Assembly: GCA_017469785.1 (NCBI GenBank)
Contig: JAFUFU010000036.1
Span: 1 to 64,000, forward strand
DNA: 64,000 nucleotides
Direction: 5' to 3'
Origin: Treponema sp.
GTDB lineage: Bacteria; Spirochaetota; Spirochaetia; Treponematales; Treponemataceae
In this document: positions 50,746-59,017 of the stretch, piece after piece
Position numbering within the stretch: position 1 is the first letter of the stretch
Layout: every line of letters starts with the position of its first letter
Position numbers and translations under genes: made by a program
The notes under the pieces: model-generated
Database searches by the model: none
Seen by the model: only the letters and a program-made list of their open reading frames with translations
What the model was told of the DNA's origin: nothing

Positions 50746-51228
50746 TTATTTTAAAGACAACTCAGTTTTATTGTATAAATCTATGTATAGTTCATGAAAC
50801 GATGTATGTCTCTCTGGCATTCCCCATAGTTCTATCATAGTTTTTATATCGCTTTTATTTAGTTTTAATTTTTCATAGCCAATAGATTTCCGATTTGTAG
50901 GGAATTCTTTTAACTTCTTAAACACCTTGTTTAAAATTTCAAAAGTTGGACACTGTGCAATTTCTGAATAAGGTTCTTAAACAAAACTTTCTAAAACAGA
51001 GTATGAATACAAATCTATTAAGTATTTTTCTTCTTTAGTTTCTTTGTACATCTGTCTAAGGCAAATCTTTATTTCAGAAAATGCTCTTGGAATAGGCATG
51101 GCTGATAATGCATTCTTATATCTTTCTTTCCACCCAGAATTGGTTTTATTCCAAATAGGTGTGTTTTTATACTCAAATCCCAATTCTTCTGCAATTTGTT
51201 CTGCGTTGTCTCTATTAATTGAATACAT
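50746..51228 (-). pseudogene. Unknown small protein with an in-frame stop
   Basis: One continuous frame of 160 codons starts MYSINRDNAEQIAEELGF (51228, SD GGAG) and ends at 50746. A single TAA interrupts it at 50977-50979 (VLESFV-stop-EPYSEIAQ). The downstream part keeps the same style (NKVFKKLKEFPTNRKSIGY onwards). A C-to-T change of CAA would produce it. It is the first gene of the DUF4236 operon. It may be recently inactivated or read through; no family recognised. Confidence 0.6.
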
Positions 51229-51797
51229 TTTTCAATTTCTCCAGATATGCCAACAGTTATTCTCTATATGAAATTAATTGGCTGATAAAACATTATATCA
51301 CATGTATTAACAAATGCGACTAAATATGTAATGTTTTAATTTTTTTCTTTCATGGTCAGTAGAAGTCCAGAAGGCTGGCCGTCTGGCAGATAATCCAAAA
51401 AGACAGAGTCTTGTTGGCGGAGGATTAGAAAGGGCAACGTTGCCCTTCTCGGGTTTCCAAAGGGCAGAGCCTTTTGGTGGCTATGAAGTGGAGAAAAAAA
51501 GCGGTGAAAGACTTCCTTTTGGGGAAGCTTTCATTTGCCCGCGCTTTTCGTAACGGAATAGCCAAGGAGTCGAGGGGATATGCCCTCGCACAATAGAAGT
51601 TTGTAGCGGATTTTTTGTAAAAACGCGGGCAAACTTCTATTGTGTTAGAACTTGGCTACAAGTTCTGGGGGAGTGCCGAAGGCTTTTTTTTCATGCCTTT
51701 ACGGCTCATTTTCTGTAAGGGAAACGGTGCGCTAACTAAAAAAAAGACGCAATCAAGCAGTATTGCAAGATTGCGTATTTGTTGAAAACTGGGAAAA
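51229..51797. other. Non-coding hub of hairpins left of the mob gene
   Basis: 569 bp without a credible gene. Contents: a 16-bp perfect palindrome AGGGCAACGTTGCCCT (51431-51446), GAAAG-CTTCC/GGAAG-CTTTC (about 51507-51532), and the candidate oriT at 51589-51666. The rest is GC-richer than the adjacent DUF4236 operon. Confidence 0.5.
51589..51666 (-). other. Candidate oriT of the mobilizable element
   Basis: A 15-bp perfect inverted repeat (CACAATAGAAGTTTG at 51589-51603; its complement at 51630-51644) is followed at once by TTA and a second hairpin AGAACTTG-GCTA-CAAGTTCT (51647-51666). The junction CTATTGTG-TTA resembles the MobV/pMV158 nick core TAGTGTG/TTA with one difference. It lies 132 bp beyond the 3' end of the mob gene. 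A bidirectional terminator is the alternative. Confidence 0.45.
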
Positions 51798-53603
51798 TTA
51801 CCGCTCAATGTCGTAATTACGCGAGCGGATTTTTTTTCTGCGTTCCTGAACTTCTGGAATTGCTTCCTTAATTTCACGAACTTCCTTAATCTGGCTGAGG
51901 GTATTTCCTCTCATGCCTTTTTCGATGTACTCTCCGAAATTGCTGCAGTAGCTTTGCCTCATGTCTTCCGCAACAATCATCAGCTCATCTGGGGTCTTGT
52001 TCCAGAAGTGTTTTGCAAAATACTGTGCCTTATGAAGCCATCCGCAGAACTTTTCTTCAAGGCCGTTAAACCATTCGCAAAGGCCTTTTCCATCTCTTCT
52101 TCTTGCCATAAGTCTTGCATCGTCAAACTTTATGTCATCTGCAAAAGTGAAGTATGGGGTAGCCGCATTGTTGTTGACTTTCTCGGCCCTTTCTGCGAGT
52201 TCCTTAGTTTCCCTCAGCATCTGGTCTAAGGCTCTGTCTTTTTCTTTTACCTCCTCCTTTTTCTTTTTAAGTTTCTGCACGAACTTGTGAAGGGATTCGG
52301 AAGCGTGTTTTCTGGCGTTCGCTAAGAAAGTCTCTTTTTTTGCAACATTTTCCTCGCGCTCTATTAATTCATCTTCCCTGTCGCTCAGCTTGAATTCCCT
52401 GCTCTTAAAGTCGTACTCCTTCTGTTCAACATACGCGTTATGCTCTTCCTTTTCTTTTTCAAGGTCCTTTGCTTTCTGCTTGTTTTCTTCAGCTTGTTTC
52501 TGGTTGTCTTTTTCCCATTCAACATTATCAGCCGATTCTTTATCAACTGCCTTTACATTTTGAAGAAGCTTTTCTCCAAGTGCGTAAACTTCACTTTTAA
52601 GGCTCGGGTCTTTTGAATAAATGTAATCTTCCGTTGTAAGATGGTCTCGCTTTTCATTCGGATTCTCGATTTCAAGGCCATGCTCACGTGCGATTTTTAC
52701 TAAAAGATTCCTCTGTGCATTAGTCCATTGAATCAGGTTTGTTACCATGCGCGATTTTGTGATTTTTCCGTCTTTGGATTCTGCTTCTTCAGTCTGTTCT
52801 GTTTGCATTGGTTTATCCTTTAGACTTTCAAAACATTTCATACGCTCGTTCAGTGGAACTTCTTCAAGCGAAGGCTCTTCCTTCTTTTTTCTGCGGGGTT
52901 TCTTCCTCAGACCGTAGACTTTCTCCGCGACTTCCGGATCAATCTCTATGTTCATGATGCCTTGTTCAAGTAAAGCACCGTTCATGGAGTTTTGAATCTT
53001 CTGTCCGCGTTTGCAGTTGTAGGCTATGGGGATATAGTCTAAGTGCATGTGGGGTGCACCTTTTACAAAACCACCGTTTCCGTCCTTCCGCATTTCATCT
53101 GCATGATAATAAGCACCGATTACCTTCATGTTTGGATTCTGCTTCTGAAACTCTTCCAGAAAGGCCTTGTAGATTTCCTTCTGGACTTCTGGATCTGGCA
53201 TCTGTTCAACGTTTCCGATTGTAATAAGGGCTTCCCTTACGGGTACAAGGTCTTTTGACTTTTTTACCTTCTCCCAATAAGAGTTGAACTGCCGTTCTTT
53301 TTTCCTCTGCTTACCGTTGTATTCTCTGAAAGCTTCTCCGAAAATCTGTTCGTAGGCTTCCTTTGGGGGAACGTCAATCCATGTTTCGTGCAGTCCGCCT
53401 TTTACAATGTGTTCCTGCTTTTCACAATATTTGGGGGCTCTGATATTATGTTCTCGGCAAGCCTGATAAAGCTTCTTGCGTTTTCTCCCGCTTGAATCAA
53501 TTCCATCTTTTTCCATTCCGCCGTTGTGGAAAGATGCCGTATAGCTTTCGCTCACTGTTGTACTCCTTTGGGCAGGCTCTTTCACTTTTGGCTTTTGGAA
53601 CAA
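51798..53603 (-). CDS. mobV: MobV/Pre-family relaxase
   Basis: A 601-residue plasmid mobilization/recombination protein. The family motif region reads VIGAYYHADE (about 160-169, HxDE) and PHMHLDYIPIA (the His-rich motif III). The second half (about 330-540) is a long charged coiled coil. Relaxases of this family nick oriT and lead single-strand DNA to recipients using another element's conjugation machinery. No conjugation genes are in the window, so the element is mobilizable, not self-transmissible. parB-like and integrase genes follow upstream on the same strand. Confidence 0.9.
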   Translation of the reverse strand: MFQKPKVKEPAQRSTTVSESYTASFHNGGMEKDGIDSSGRKRKKLYQACREHNIRAPKYCEKQEHIVKGGLHETWIDVPPKEAYEQIFGEAFREYNGKQRKKERQFNSYWEKVKKSKDLVPVREALITIGNVEQMPDPEVQKEIYKAFLEEFQKQNPNMKVIGAYYHADEMRKDGNGGFVKGAPHMHLDYIPIAYNCKRGQKIQNSMNGALLEQGIMNIEIDPEVAEKVYGLRKKPRRKKKEEPSLEEVPLNERMKCFESLKDKPMQTEQTEEAESKDGKITKSRMVTNLIQWTNAQRNLLVKIAREHGLEIENPNEKRDHLTTEDYIYSKDPSLKSEVYALGEKLLQNVKAVDKESADNVEWEKDNQKQAEENKQKAKDLEKEKEEHNAYVEQKEYDFKSREFKLSDREDELIEREENVAKKETFLANARKHASESLHKFVQKLKKKKEEVKEKDRALDQMLRETKELAERAEKVNNNAATPYFTFADDIKFDDARLMARRRDGKGLCEWFNGLEEKFCGWLHKAQYFAKHFWNKTPDELMIVAEDMRQSYCSNFGEYIEKGMRGNTLSQIKEVREIKEAIPEVQERRKKIRSRNYDIER

Positions 53604-53642
53604 AGGCCCTGGGAGTAGCCTTTGTTTCCGCTTTACCTTGTA

Positions 53643-54497
53643 TTATGCGCTCAGAGATTTTTCAAGATCTTCAAGGCTGATTCCTTTTCTAATTTCACTG
53701 ATTGCGTAACGAACACCTTTTGCAAAGGCTTCATCCGTCTTTGTTTTGGATACTGACTTTGCAGTTGATTTTTTTGCTGCAGGCTTTGCTTTCACTTCTT
53801 CAACTTTAGCTTTTGCCTCCGCTTCTGACTCAGGGTTTGGAGCTGCCGGGGAGACAGTCTCTTTGTCGGCCTTTTCTTCCGCCTTCTGCTCTGGCTTAGG
53901 CTTTTTCTTGTCCTGAATCTGCTTATAAACCTGATTCATACTGATTTCATCTTTTTTGATGGCTTCCCGTTGCTCAGGGCTTGCTTCCTTCAAAACAAGT
54001 CTTGTCTTTTCAACAGTTTTTGCAGAAACTCCAATCTGCTTTGCGATAATTTCAGATGCCTTTCCTTTTTCACCAACTACATTTCCTTTTCCTTTCTCAA
54101 AATTGAAGTTTGCGACTGCATCCAAAAGAGCTTGTCCGCTTAAGTTTCTGCGGTTTATCTGCTCTTTGATTGCAAAAGTCTTTGCTTCTTCGATGTTTGC
54201 AAAGTTGTGAATGATACAGGGAATTGTCTTGTTTCCCAAACTTTCCCATGCGCACTTTCTTGTATGGCCGTCAATCAGGATGAATTCCTTTCCGCGCTTC
54301 CAGATGTGAATCTCATGTCCTGACTTGAAGCCCTCTTCTTTCATCGACTGCTTCATTTTTTCGAGAACATCTTCTTCCATGACCAGAAGTTTCTGGAACT
54401 CTGGAATGAGAACAATGTCTTTGATTTTGAGAATTTTCTTCTCGCTGATTTTCTGTGTGGTGTCCTTCACTATGCTGATAATGTCGTTCAGTTTCAT
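53643..54497 (-). CDS. ParB-like nuclease-domain protein
   Basis: A 284-residue protein with the ParB N-terminal domain (HIWKRGKEFILIDGHTRKCA, about 77-96) and a central HTH region (ASEIIAKQIGVSAKTVEKTR). The C-terminal half is Lys/Glu/Ala-rich and low complexity, ending in a basic helix. In mobile elements such proteins take part in partition or in regulating mobilization; there is no ParA nearby. 40 bp upstream of mob. Confidence 0.85.
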   Translation of the reverse strand: MKLNDIISIVKDTTQKISEKKILKIKDIVLIPEFQKLLVMEEDVLEKMKQSMKEEGFKSGHEIHIWKRGKEFILIDGHTRKCAWESLGNKTIPCIIHNFANIEEAKTFAIKEQINRRNLSGQALLDAVANFNFEKGKGNVVGEKGKASEIIAKQIGVSAKTVEKTRLVLKEASPEQREAIKKDEISMNQVYKQIQDKKKPKPEQKAEEKADKETVSPAAPNPESEAEAKAKVEEVKAKPAAKKSTAKSVSKTKTDEAFAKGVRYAISEIRKGISLEDLEKSLSA

Positions 54498-54582
54498 ATG
54501 TTTATCCTTTTGTAGTTTTGTGTTTTAGATTTCACTGACAGTCTGAAAACTTCCGGACTGCCAGTGCCGGCTTCAAAAGTAC

Positions 54583-54780
54583 TTATGCTGAAGTCTTTAA
54601 GCGTTCAACGAATGCCAGAACATCAGAATTCTTGTACTTTCTTCTGCGTCCGTCTTTGATGGCCCTTTCTTTCAGCCAGTCATAACGTTCACAGGAATGA
54701 AATGAAGAAGGTGCGCATCGTAAGTATTCGATGACTTCCTTCTGGAGCCAGAGTTTGTCTAGTGATGTTTCATTTTTCAT
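54583..54780 (-). CDS. Excisionase-like HTH protein
   Basis: A protein of 65 residues with MerR/excisionase-type features: LQKEVIEYLRCAPSSFHSCE, then YDWLKERAIKDGRRRKYKNSD and a short C-terminal helix. ATG 54780 has GGAGGAG immediately upstream; the alternative TTG 54795 would overlap that Shine-Dalgarno. Position next to an integrase fits an Xis-like directionality factor. Confidence 0.65.
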   Translation of the reverse strand: MKNETSLDKLWLQKEVIEYLRCAPSSFHSCERYDWLKERAIKDGRRRKYKNSDVLAFVERLKTSA

Positions 54781-54828
54781 GTGCTGCTCCTCCAAAAGAT
54801 TAAGTTTCTTTTCTCTCTCCGATTATCC

Positions 54829-56241
54829 TTAAGCTCCTACCTTTTCCGGCAAAAGCTTTTGTCCATTTTCCGGTTCGTCCGCTTCATCGTCCTTTATGAC
54901 GTAAACTGCATCCGAACTAAGATTCTTGAGAATTGGTGCAAACAGATGCTCCGTACTTTCTGCAATCTTATTCAGTGCAATTTCCTTTTGAATATGATTT
55001 GCATAATTGTTGAACACGCTTTCTGTTTTATGGCCTGAACCAATCATACAGATTCGCTGGTCTCCGATATCAGAAAGTGTATTTGTACACCATTCATGTC
55101 GGAAACTGTGGAATGTGATTTCTTTCGGATTCGGATATCCGATTGATTCAAGAGCCCGCCTTAGATATCTGTTGAATCTTTTAGGGGAAAGAGGCTTATC
55201 AGGACTTTGAGGACTATAGAAAATAAAACTTTCAGGACTGCATCCCCAAGGATTGAAAGAAGCCTGATTTAAAATCATGTCTCTCAATTCTGGTGGAATC
55301 ATGAATTCCCTTTCATCTCCGTTCTTCGGAGTTTTTAGTCCATCATACCGGCTGTATGAATGTCGGATATAGATTCTGTCCTCACCAATATCACGAATCT
55401 GAAGCGCAAGAATTTCACCCTGCCGCATTCCGGTAAAGCAGGCAATTACACATGCAAGTTTTACGCGATCGTTATCCCATTCAGCATTGAAAAGCTTTAT
55501 TGTCTGTTCAAGTGAAAGAATAACTTTTTTCTTTGGTGAGCTTTTAGGAAGGATGATTCCTGAATAACAGTTGTTTTCTGTCAGTCCGTTCAGGTGTGCC
55601 CACTTCAGGGGAATTGTTGCGGCCTGAAGGACGGCTTTTACTGTTTTCGGAGAGATTTTCTTAGTGGACTCCGCCATGAAAATCTTTTTTACATCATCTC
55701 TGGTAATTTCTCCAAGAAGTTTTCCTTCCAGAAGAGGTGTCCAGTAATGCTTGACGATGTTTCTCATGTTCAGGATGTGACGGTTTGTTTCAGAATGCCC
55801 CTTTAGTTCCATTTCACGAAGATAAGCAGACTTATCCCGCGTCCAGAAATCAATAAGGTATTCCATTGCATCACAGTCACCTTTTGCATTTGTCCGGACA
55901 GCAGTCTGAATGATTTTACGGGCTTTCATAACCTCGATAAGATCATTGATTTCCTGCTCAGACAGATTGTTCGTCCTGAGATAATTGAGAACAGAAATAA
56001 ATGTGAATGATTGCTTGCCGATGGCTCTTCCAGTTCTGGATGTTCGCTCTGGTACACAACCATTAACGACCCATTCCATTACCGTTCGTTCGGCATCCGT
56101 TTTGTTTTCTTTTCCCGTACTTTTGTTTCGGGAAATTGTGCCGTCAGGGAGACGGACTTGAGCATACCAGAATGGTGAATGCTTTGTTTTGAATAAAAGG
56201 TAAGGTTTATTCAATGTATCTTCCTTGTCTTGGGCAGGCAA
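54829..56241 (-). CDS. int: Tyrosine-recombinase integrase of the island
   Basis: A 470-residue integrase. The N-terminal arm-binding and core-binding parts precede a catalytic domain with CFTGMRQGEILALQIRDIG (first Arg), FHSFRHEWCTNTL (His-x-x-Arg), GSGHKTESVFNNYANH (Gly-His and the nucleophilic Tyr). These are the R-H-R-H-Y residues expected for active recombinases. It lies nearest the right end of the element, 205 bp from tRNA-derived sequence that looks like its attachment site. Confidence 0.92.
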   Translation of the reverse strand: MPAQDKEDTLNKPYLLFKTKHSPFWYAQVRLPDGTISRNKSTGKENKTDAERTVMEWVVNGCVPERTSRTGRAIGKQSFTFISVLNYLRTNNLSEQEINDLIEVMKARKIIQTAVRTNAKGDCDAMEYLIDFWTRDKSAYLREMELKGHSETNRHILNMRNIVKHYWTPLLEGKLLGEITRDDVKKIFMAESTKKISPKTVKAVLQAATIPLKWAHLNGLTENNCYSGIILPKSSPKKKVILSLEQTIKLFNAEWDNDRVKLACVIACFTGMRQGEILALQIRDIGEDRIYIRHSYSRYDGLKTPKNGDEREFMIPPELRDMILNQASFNPWGCSPESFIFYSPQSPDKPLSPKRFNRYLRRALESIGYPNPKEITFHSFRHEWCTNTLSDIGDQRICMIGSGHKTESVFNNYANHIQKEIALNKIAESTEHLFAPILKNLSSDAVYVIKDDEADEPENGQKLLPEKVGA

Positions 56242-56445
56242 GAAGATATTTACACTTTATCATTCTGGTTTATGAATGTAAAGCATATTCTGACAAATAC
56301 GCGCATTTTTAATCCTAACCGTTTACTTAAAATTCGATTTTTCAGGTTTTAGGCCTTAAAAAAATCAAAAACAAGCAAATCTAATTCTTTGTACCATATA
56401 GAATTAAACCATTCATATTCTAAATGGCACAAAGGGGGCCATCAA

Positions 56446-56504
56446 GGTTCGAGTCCTACCCCAGCTAAAAGAAAAATCTCCTGTAAGCGCAGGAGATTTT
56501 TTAT
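56446..56504 (+). other. tRNA 3'-end fragment with terminator, copy 1 (probable att site)
   Basis: GGTTCGAGTCCTACCCCAGC looks like the T-loop and acceptor 3' strand of a tRNA. The T-stem partner upstream does not pair (CAAGG opposite CCTAC), so only the 3' part is present. A tRNA-like terminator AAATCTCCTG / CAGGAGATTT plus T-run follows (56474-56504). This is what integration into a tRNA gene leaves at one end of an element. Confidence 0.6.
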
Positions 56505-56643
56505 TTTAAAACATAATGATTTAAAAGCCTGTATGGACTCGAACCGAAGTGAGCGCGCCGACAGGCGAAAAGGGCGCATGGACGCGCCCGACAGCGAACG
56601 GAGGCGGCTGAAAGGAACAAACAGGAGGTTTGTGACTGGAAGC
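56505..56643. other. Unassigned spacer between the two tRNA fragments
   Basis: No real gene was recognised. It is GC-rich in the middle (GAGCGCGCCGACAGGCG, GACGCGCCCGACAGCG) and contains TGGACTCGAACC, the reverse of a T-loop, at about 56533. Another weak copy of GACTGGAAGCC is at 56634 and repeats at about 56705. Confidence 0.4.
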
Positions 56644-56695
56644 CGAGTCCTACCCCAGCTAAAGTTAATCCACTCACAGCGAGTGGATTTTTTTT
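56644..56695 (+). other. tRNA 3'-end fragment with terminator, copy 2
   Basis: The 20-bp sequence CGAGTCCTACCCCAGCTAAA at 56450-56469 is repeated exactly at 56644-56663. Again a terminator follows, AATCCACTC-5-GAGTGGATT plus T-run (56667-56695). Two tRNA tails 194 bp apart suggest repeated integration events or duplicated att sites. No complete tRNA is present here. Confidence 0.55.
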
Positions 56696-56720
56696 GTAAA
56701 ACATGACTGGAAGCCGGGGC

Positions 56721-57515
56721 TTACCATTCAAAAACAGCCCAACGGTCGTTCATCTTTGGGAGCAGGGCCGCAAACAGCCAGCCGCGCAACGAGTGCTTTT
56801 TCATCTCCTCGTTAAAGCTATGCTCTTCCACAAGTCTCACCCCGTCACAAAGTGAGGCAATATCTTCGCCAGACCAAGTTCCGCTTTTAAAAACAGCTTT
56901 TGTTGCCTTTACCGTATCATGGTGCTTCTGATGCTTTACCATCAGCGGATTATTCTGCTCGGCAATCAGAGTGGCTTTCGGAAAATTCTTCTTCAGAATG
57001 GAAAGCATCTTTCCGATTTCATCGAGGGTAAAATACATGAAAAGACCTTCCGCCAGAAAGAGTACTGGAGAAGATTTTTCCTTGATTTTTTCCTTTATAA
57101 TGGTGCACCAGTTTTCTTCAAGCCCGCTTCCCGCAATCATCGTTACACGCTCCCGCTCTTCAAAGACTTTTTTTCGCGCAAGGATTGAATCCGGCAAATC
57201 AAGGTCAAACCATGTGATTGTTCCGTTGTCAACCCGGGAAAACCGATTGTCAAATCCGGCTCCAATATTCACAATAACGGCATCCGGATTTTCTGACACA
57301 AAATCCTTCACCATCCGGTCCAGCATGACTGTACGGGCAATCACCCCCTCATGGCTCAGGAATTTATCAAAGGGAGCCGTGTCCATGTCCAAATGCTCGA
57401 TTATCTGAACAGCCACCTCGTCCTTTATACGGGCATTCTTTCGTTTTGTCTCATTAGCTTTTATGGCAAGCGGAATAAGAGCCGTAGTCTCAACGTCGCC
57501 AAGTTGTAAAGTCAT
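56721..57515 (-). CDS. Leucine carboxyl methyltransferase-like (LCMT/TcmP) protein
   Basis: A 264-residue SAM-dependent methyltransferase. VNIGAGFDNRFSRVDNGTIT, WFDLDLPDSI and the late VLFLAEGLFMYF are signatures of the LCMT/Ppm1 superfamily, which in bacteria methylates carboxyl or polyketide groups. No substrate can be inferred. SD AGGAGG. A 15-bp palindrome in its promoter (57557-57571) implies repression, possibly by an unlinked TetR-type protein. Confidence 0.85.
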   Translation of the reverse strand: MTLQLGDVETTALIPLAIKANETKRKNARIKDEVAVQIIEHLDMDTAPFDKFLSHEGVIARTVMLDRMVKDFVSENPDAVIVNIGAGFDNRFSRVDNGTITWFDLDLPDSILARKKVFEERERVTMIAGSGLEENWCTIIKEKIKEKSSPVLFLAEGLFMYFTLDEIGKMLSILKKNFPKATLIAEQNNPLMVKHQKHHDTVKATKAVFKSGTWSGEDIASLCDGVRLVEEHSFNEEMKKHSLRGWLFAALLPKMNDRWAVFEW

Positions 57516-57556
57516 ATAAACCTCCTGTTAGCCAAAACTAACTGTAAAGGATTTTA

Positions 57557-57571
57557 TATAACAGTGTTATA
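57557..57571 (-). promoter_or_regulatory. Palindromic operator over the -10 region
   Basis: TATAACAGTGTTATA is a perfect palindrome centred on one base, about 42 bp upstream of the methyltransferase start, overlapping a TATAAA-like -10. Confidence 0.5.
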
Positions 57572-57593
57572 AAAGTCAATTCATTTAAAGCAA

Positions 57594-57625
57594 AAAAAGG
57601 CGGGGATATCTGAATCCTCGCCTTT
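57594..57625 (-). terminator. Terminator of the NCS2 permease gene
   Basis: On the minus strand AAAGGCG-A-GGAT / ATCC-C-CGCCTTT with one internal mismatch, followed by a T-run. Confidence 0.7.
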
Positions 57626-57639
57626 CAAAAATCAGCCTG

Positions 57640-58944
57640 CTATTTCAAAGCTTCAAAGATGATGTCAAACAAGAAAATGGCACCGAGAACCCATGTAACC
57701 ACAGGAATCTCTTTTGCTTTTTTAGAGACGACTTTGCACAGAATGTAGCTGATGATACCGAATGTGATACCCTTTGAAATTGAGTATGAGAAAGGCATGA
57801 CAATAATAGTGATGAAGGCAGGAATTCCTTCTGAAAGGTCCGTGAAATCAATTCCCATGACAGAGCGCATCATGAGGAAACCGACAAAAATCAATGCCGG
57901 AGCTGTGGCAGCTGACGGAACCAATGCAAAAAGAGGGCTCAAGAAGAGAGCGATCAGGAAAAGAACAGCCGTAACGACAGAAGCCAAACCTGTACGAGCA
58001 CCAGCGGCAACGCCAGATGAGCTTTCAACAAAACTTGTGACAGTTGAAGTACCAAGACAAGCACCAACAACAGTTCCAACAGCGTCAGACAGGAGCGCGC
58101 CCTTTGCATTCACCACGTTTCCTTCTGAATCCTTGAGATTAGCCTGCTCAGCCACACCAAGCAAAGTTCCGATTGTGTCGAACAAATCAGTAAACAGGAA
58201 AGTAAAGAATACGATAAAGAATTTTACGGTAAGCACGCTGCCCCATTCAAACATGAAGAGGTGCGGAGAAGCCGGCTTTGAAACCGGAGAAAAATTTTCC
58301 GGGACAGTCGTAACACCGAAAGGAATTCCAATAAGCGTTGTGAGGATGATTCCAATCAAAATTGCGCCCGGAACCTTGAGAGTGTAGAGAACGATTGTAA
58401 TCACAAGCCCGAGAAGCGCGACAATTGCAGAAGCATGCTTCAAGTCAAGATTGACGAAACCAATCAGCGTGCCAGTGTCATTTGCAACGATTCCGGCATT
58501 GGCGAGACCAATCAGCGCGATAAAAAGACCGATACCGACAGCGACTGCCTTACGGAGATTAAGCGGGATTGACTTGATGATTGCCTCGCGGATTCCAAAA
58601 AGAGAAAGAACAATAAAGAGAATACCTTCCAGCAAGACCGCTGTGAGGGCAAAAGCCGGCGTGCAGCCCATTCCAAGCACGACAGTGTATGTGAAGAAAG
58701 CGTTGAGACCCAATCCTGGAGCAAGGGCCACAGGAAGATTTGCGCAAAATGCCATTACAAGAGTTGCAATCGCGGCAGAAACAGCCGTTGCCGTGAATAC
58801 TGAACCCCATTCCAGGCCGGCGCCAGAAAGGATTCCAGGGTTTACGGCAAGAATATAAGACATAGCGAGGAAAGTTGTGATACCGCCGATGACTTCGCGG
58901 CTGACTGTTGAGCCTCGCTCCTGAAGCTTAAAAAGTTTGTCCAT
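57640..58944 (-). CDS. NCS2/AzgA-type purine permease
   Basis: A 434-residue transporter with 12-14 hydrophobic segments. N-terminal REVIGGITTFLAMSYILAVN, then GLGLNAFFTYTVV and LFTDLFDTIGTLLGVAEQA, are hallmarks of the adenine/guanine/hypoxanthine (AzgA) branch of nucleobase:cation symporters. It probably imports purines. SD AAGGAG. No purine riboswitch was seen in its 70-bp leader. Confidence 0.92.
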   Translation of the reverse strand: MDKLFKLQERGSTVSREVIGGITTFLAMSYILAVNPGILSGAGLEWGSVFTATAVSAAIATLVMAFCANLPVALAPGLGLNAFFTYTVVLGMGCTPAFALTAVLLEGILFIVLSLFGIREAIIKSIPLNLRKAVAVGIGLFIALIGLANAGIVANDTGTLIGFVNLDLKHASAIVALLGLVITIVLYTLKVPGAILIGIILTTLIGIPFGVTTVPENFSPVSKPASPHLFMFEWGSVLTVKFFIVFFTFLFTDLFDTIGTLLGVAEQANLKDSEGNVVNAKGALLSDAVGTVVGACLGTSTVTSFVESSSGVAAGARTGLASVVTAVLFLIALFLSPLFALVPSAATAPALIFVGFLMMRSVMGIDFTDLSEGIPAFITIIVMPFSYSISKGITFGIISYILCKVVSKKAKEIPVVTWVLGAIFLFDIIFEALK

Positions 58945-59017
58945 AAGACACTCCTTACATTTTTTGACAGATTATAAAATATACCGTTTGACAAACAGTT
59001 TCAATACAGAAGAAAAA

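Noticed and set aside
51229..51797. Integron attC-like array or CRISPR
   Set aside because: Palindromes are unrelated to one another, spacing is irregular, and there is no integrase of the integron type or cas gene nearby.
56400..56470. A complete tRNA gene or tmRNA
   Set aside because: Only the T-loop and acceptor 3' strand are there. No 5' acceptor, D-arm or anticodon arm could be drawn, and the T-stem does not pair.
58945..59017. Purine riboswitch before the NCS2 permease
   Set aside because: The leader is only about 70 bp and shows no three-way-junction core or terminator; it holds a plain promoter and Shine-Dalgarno.
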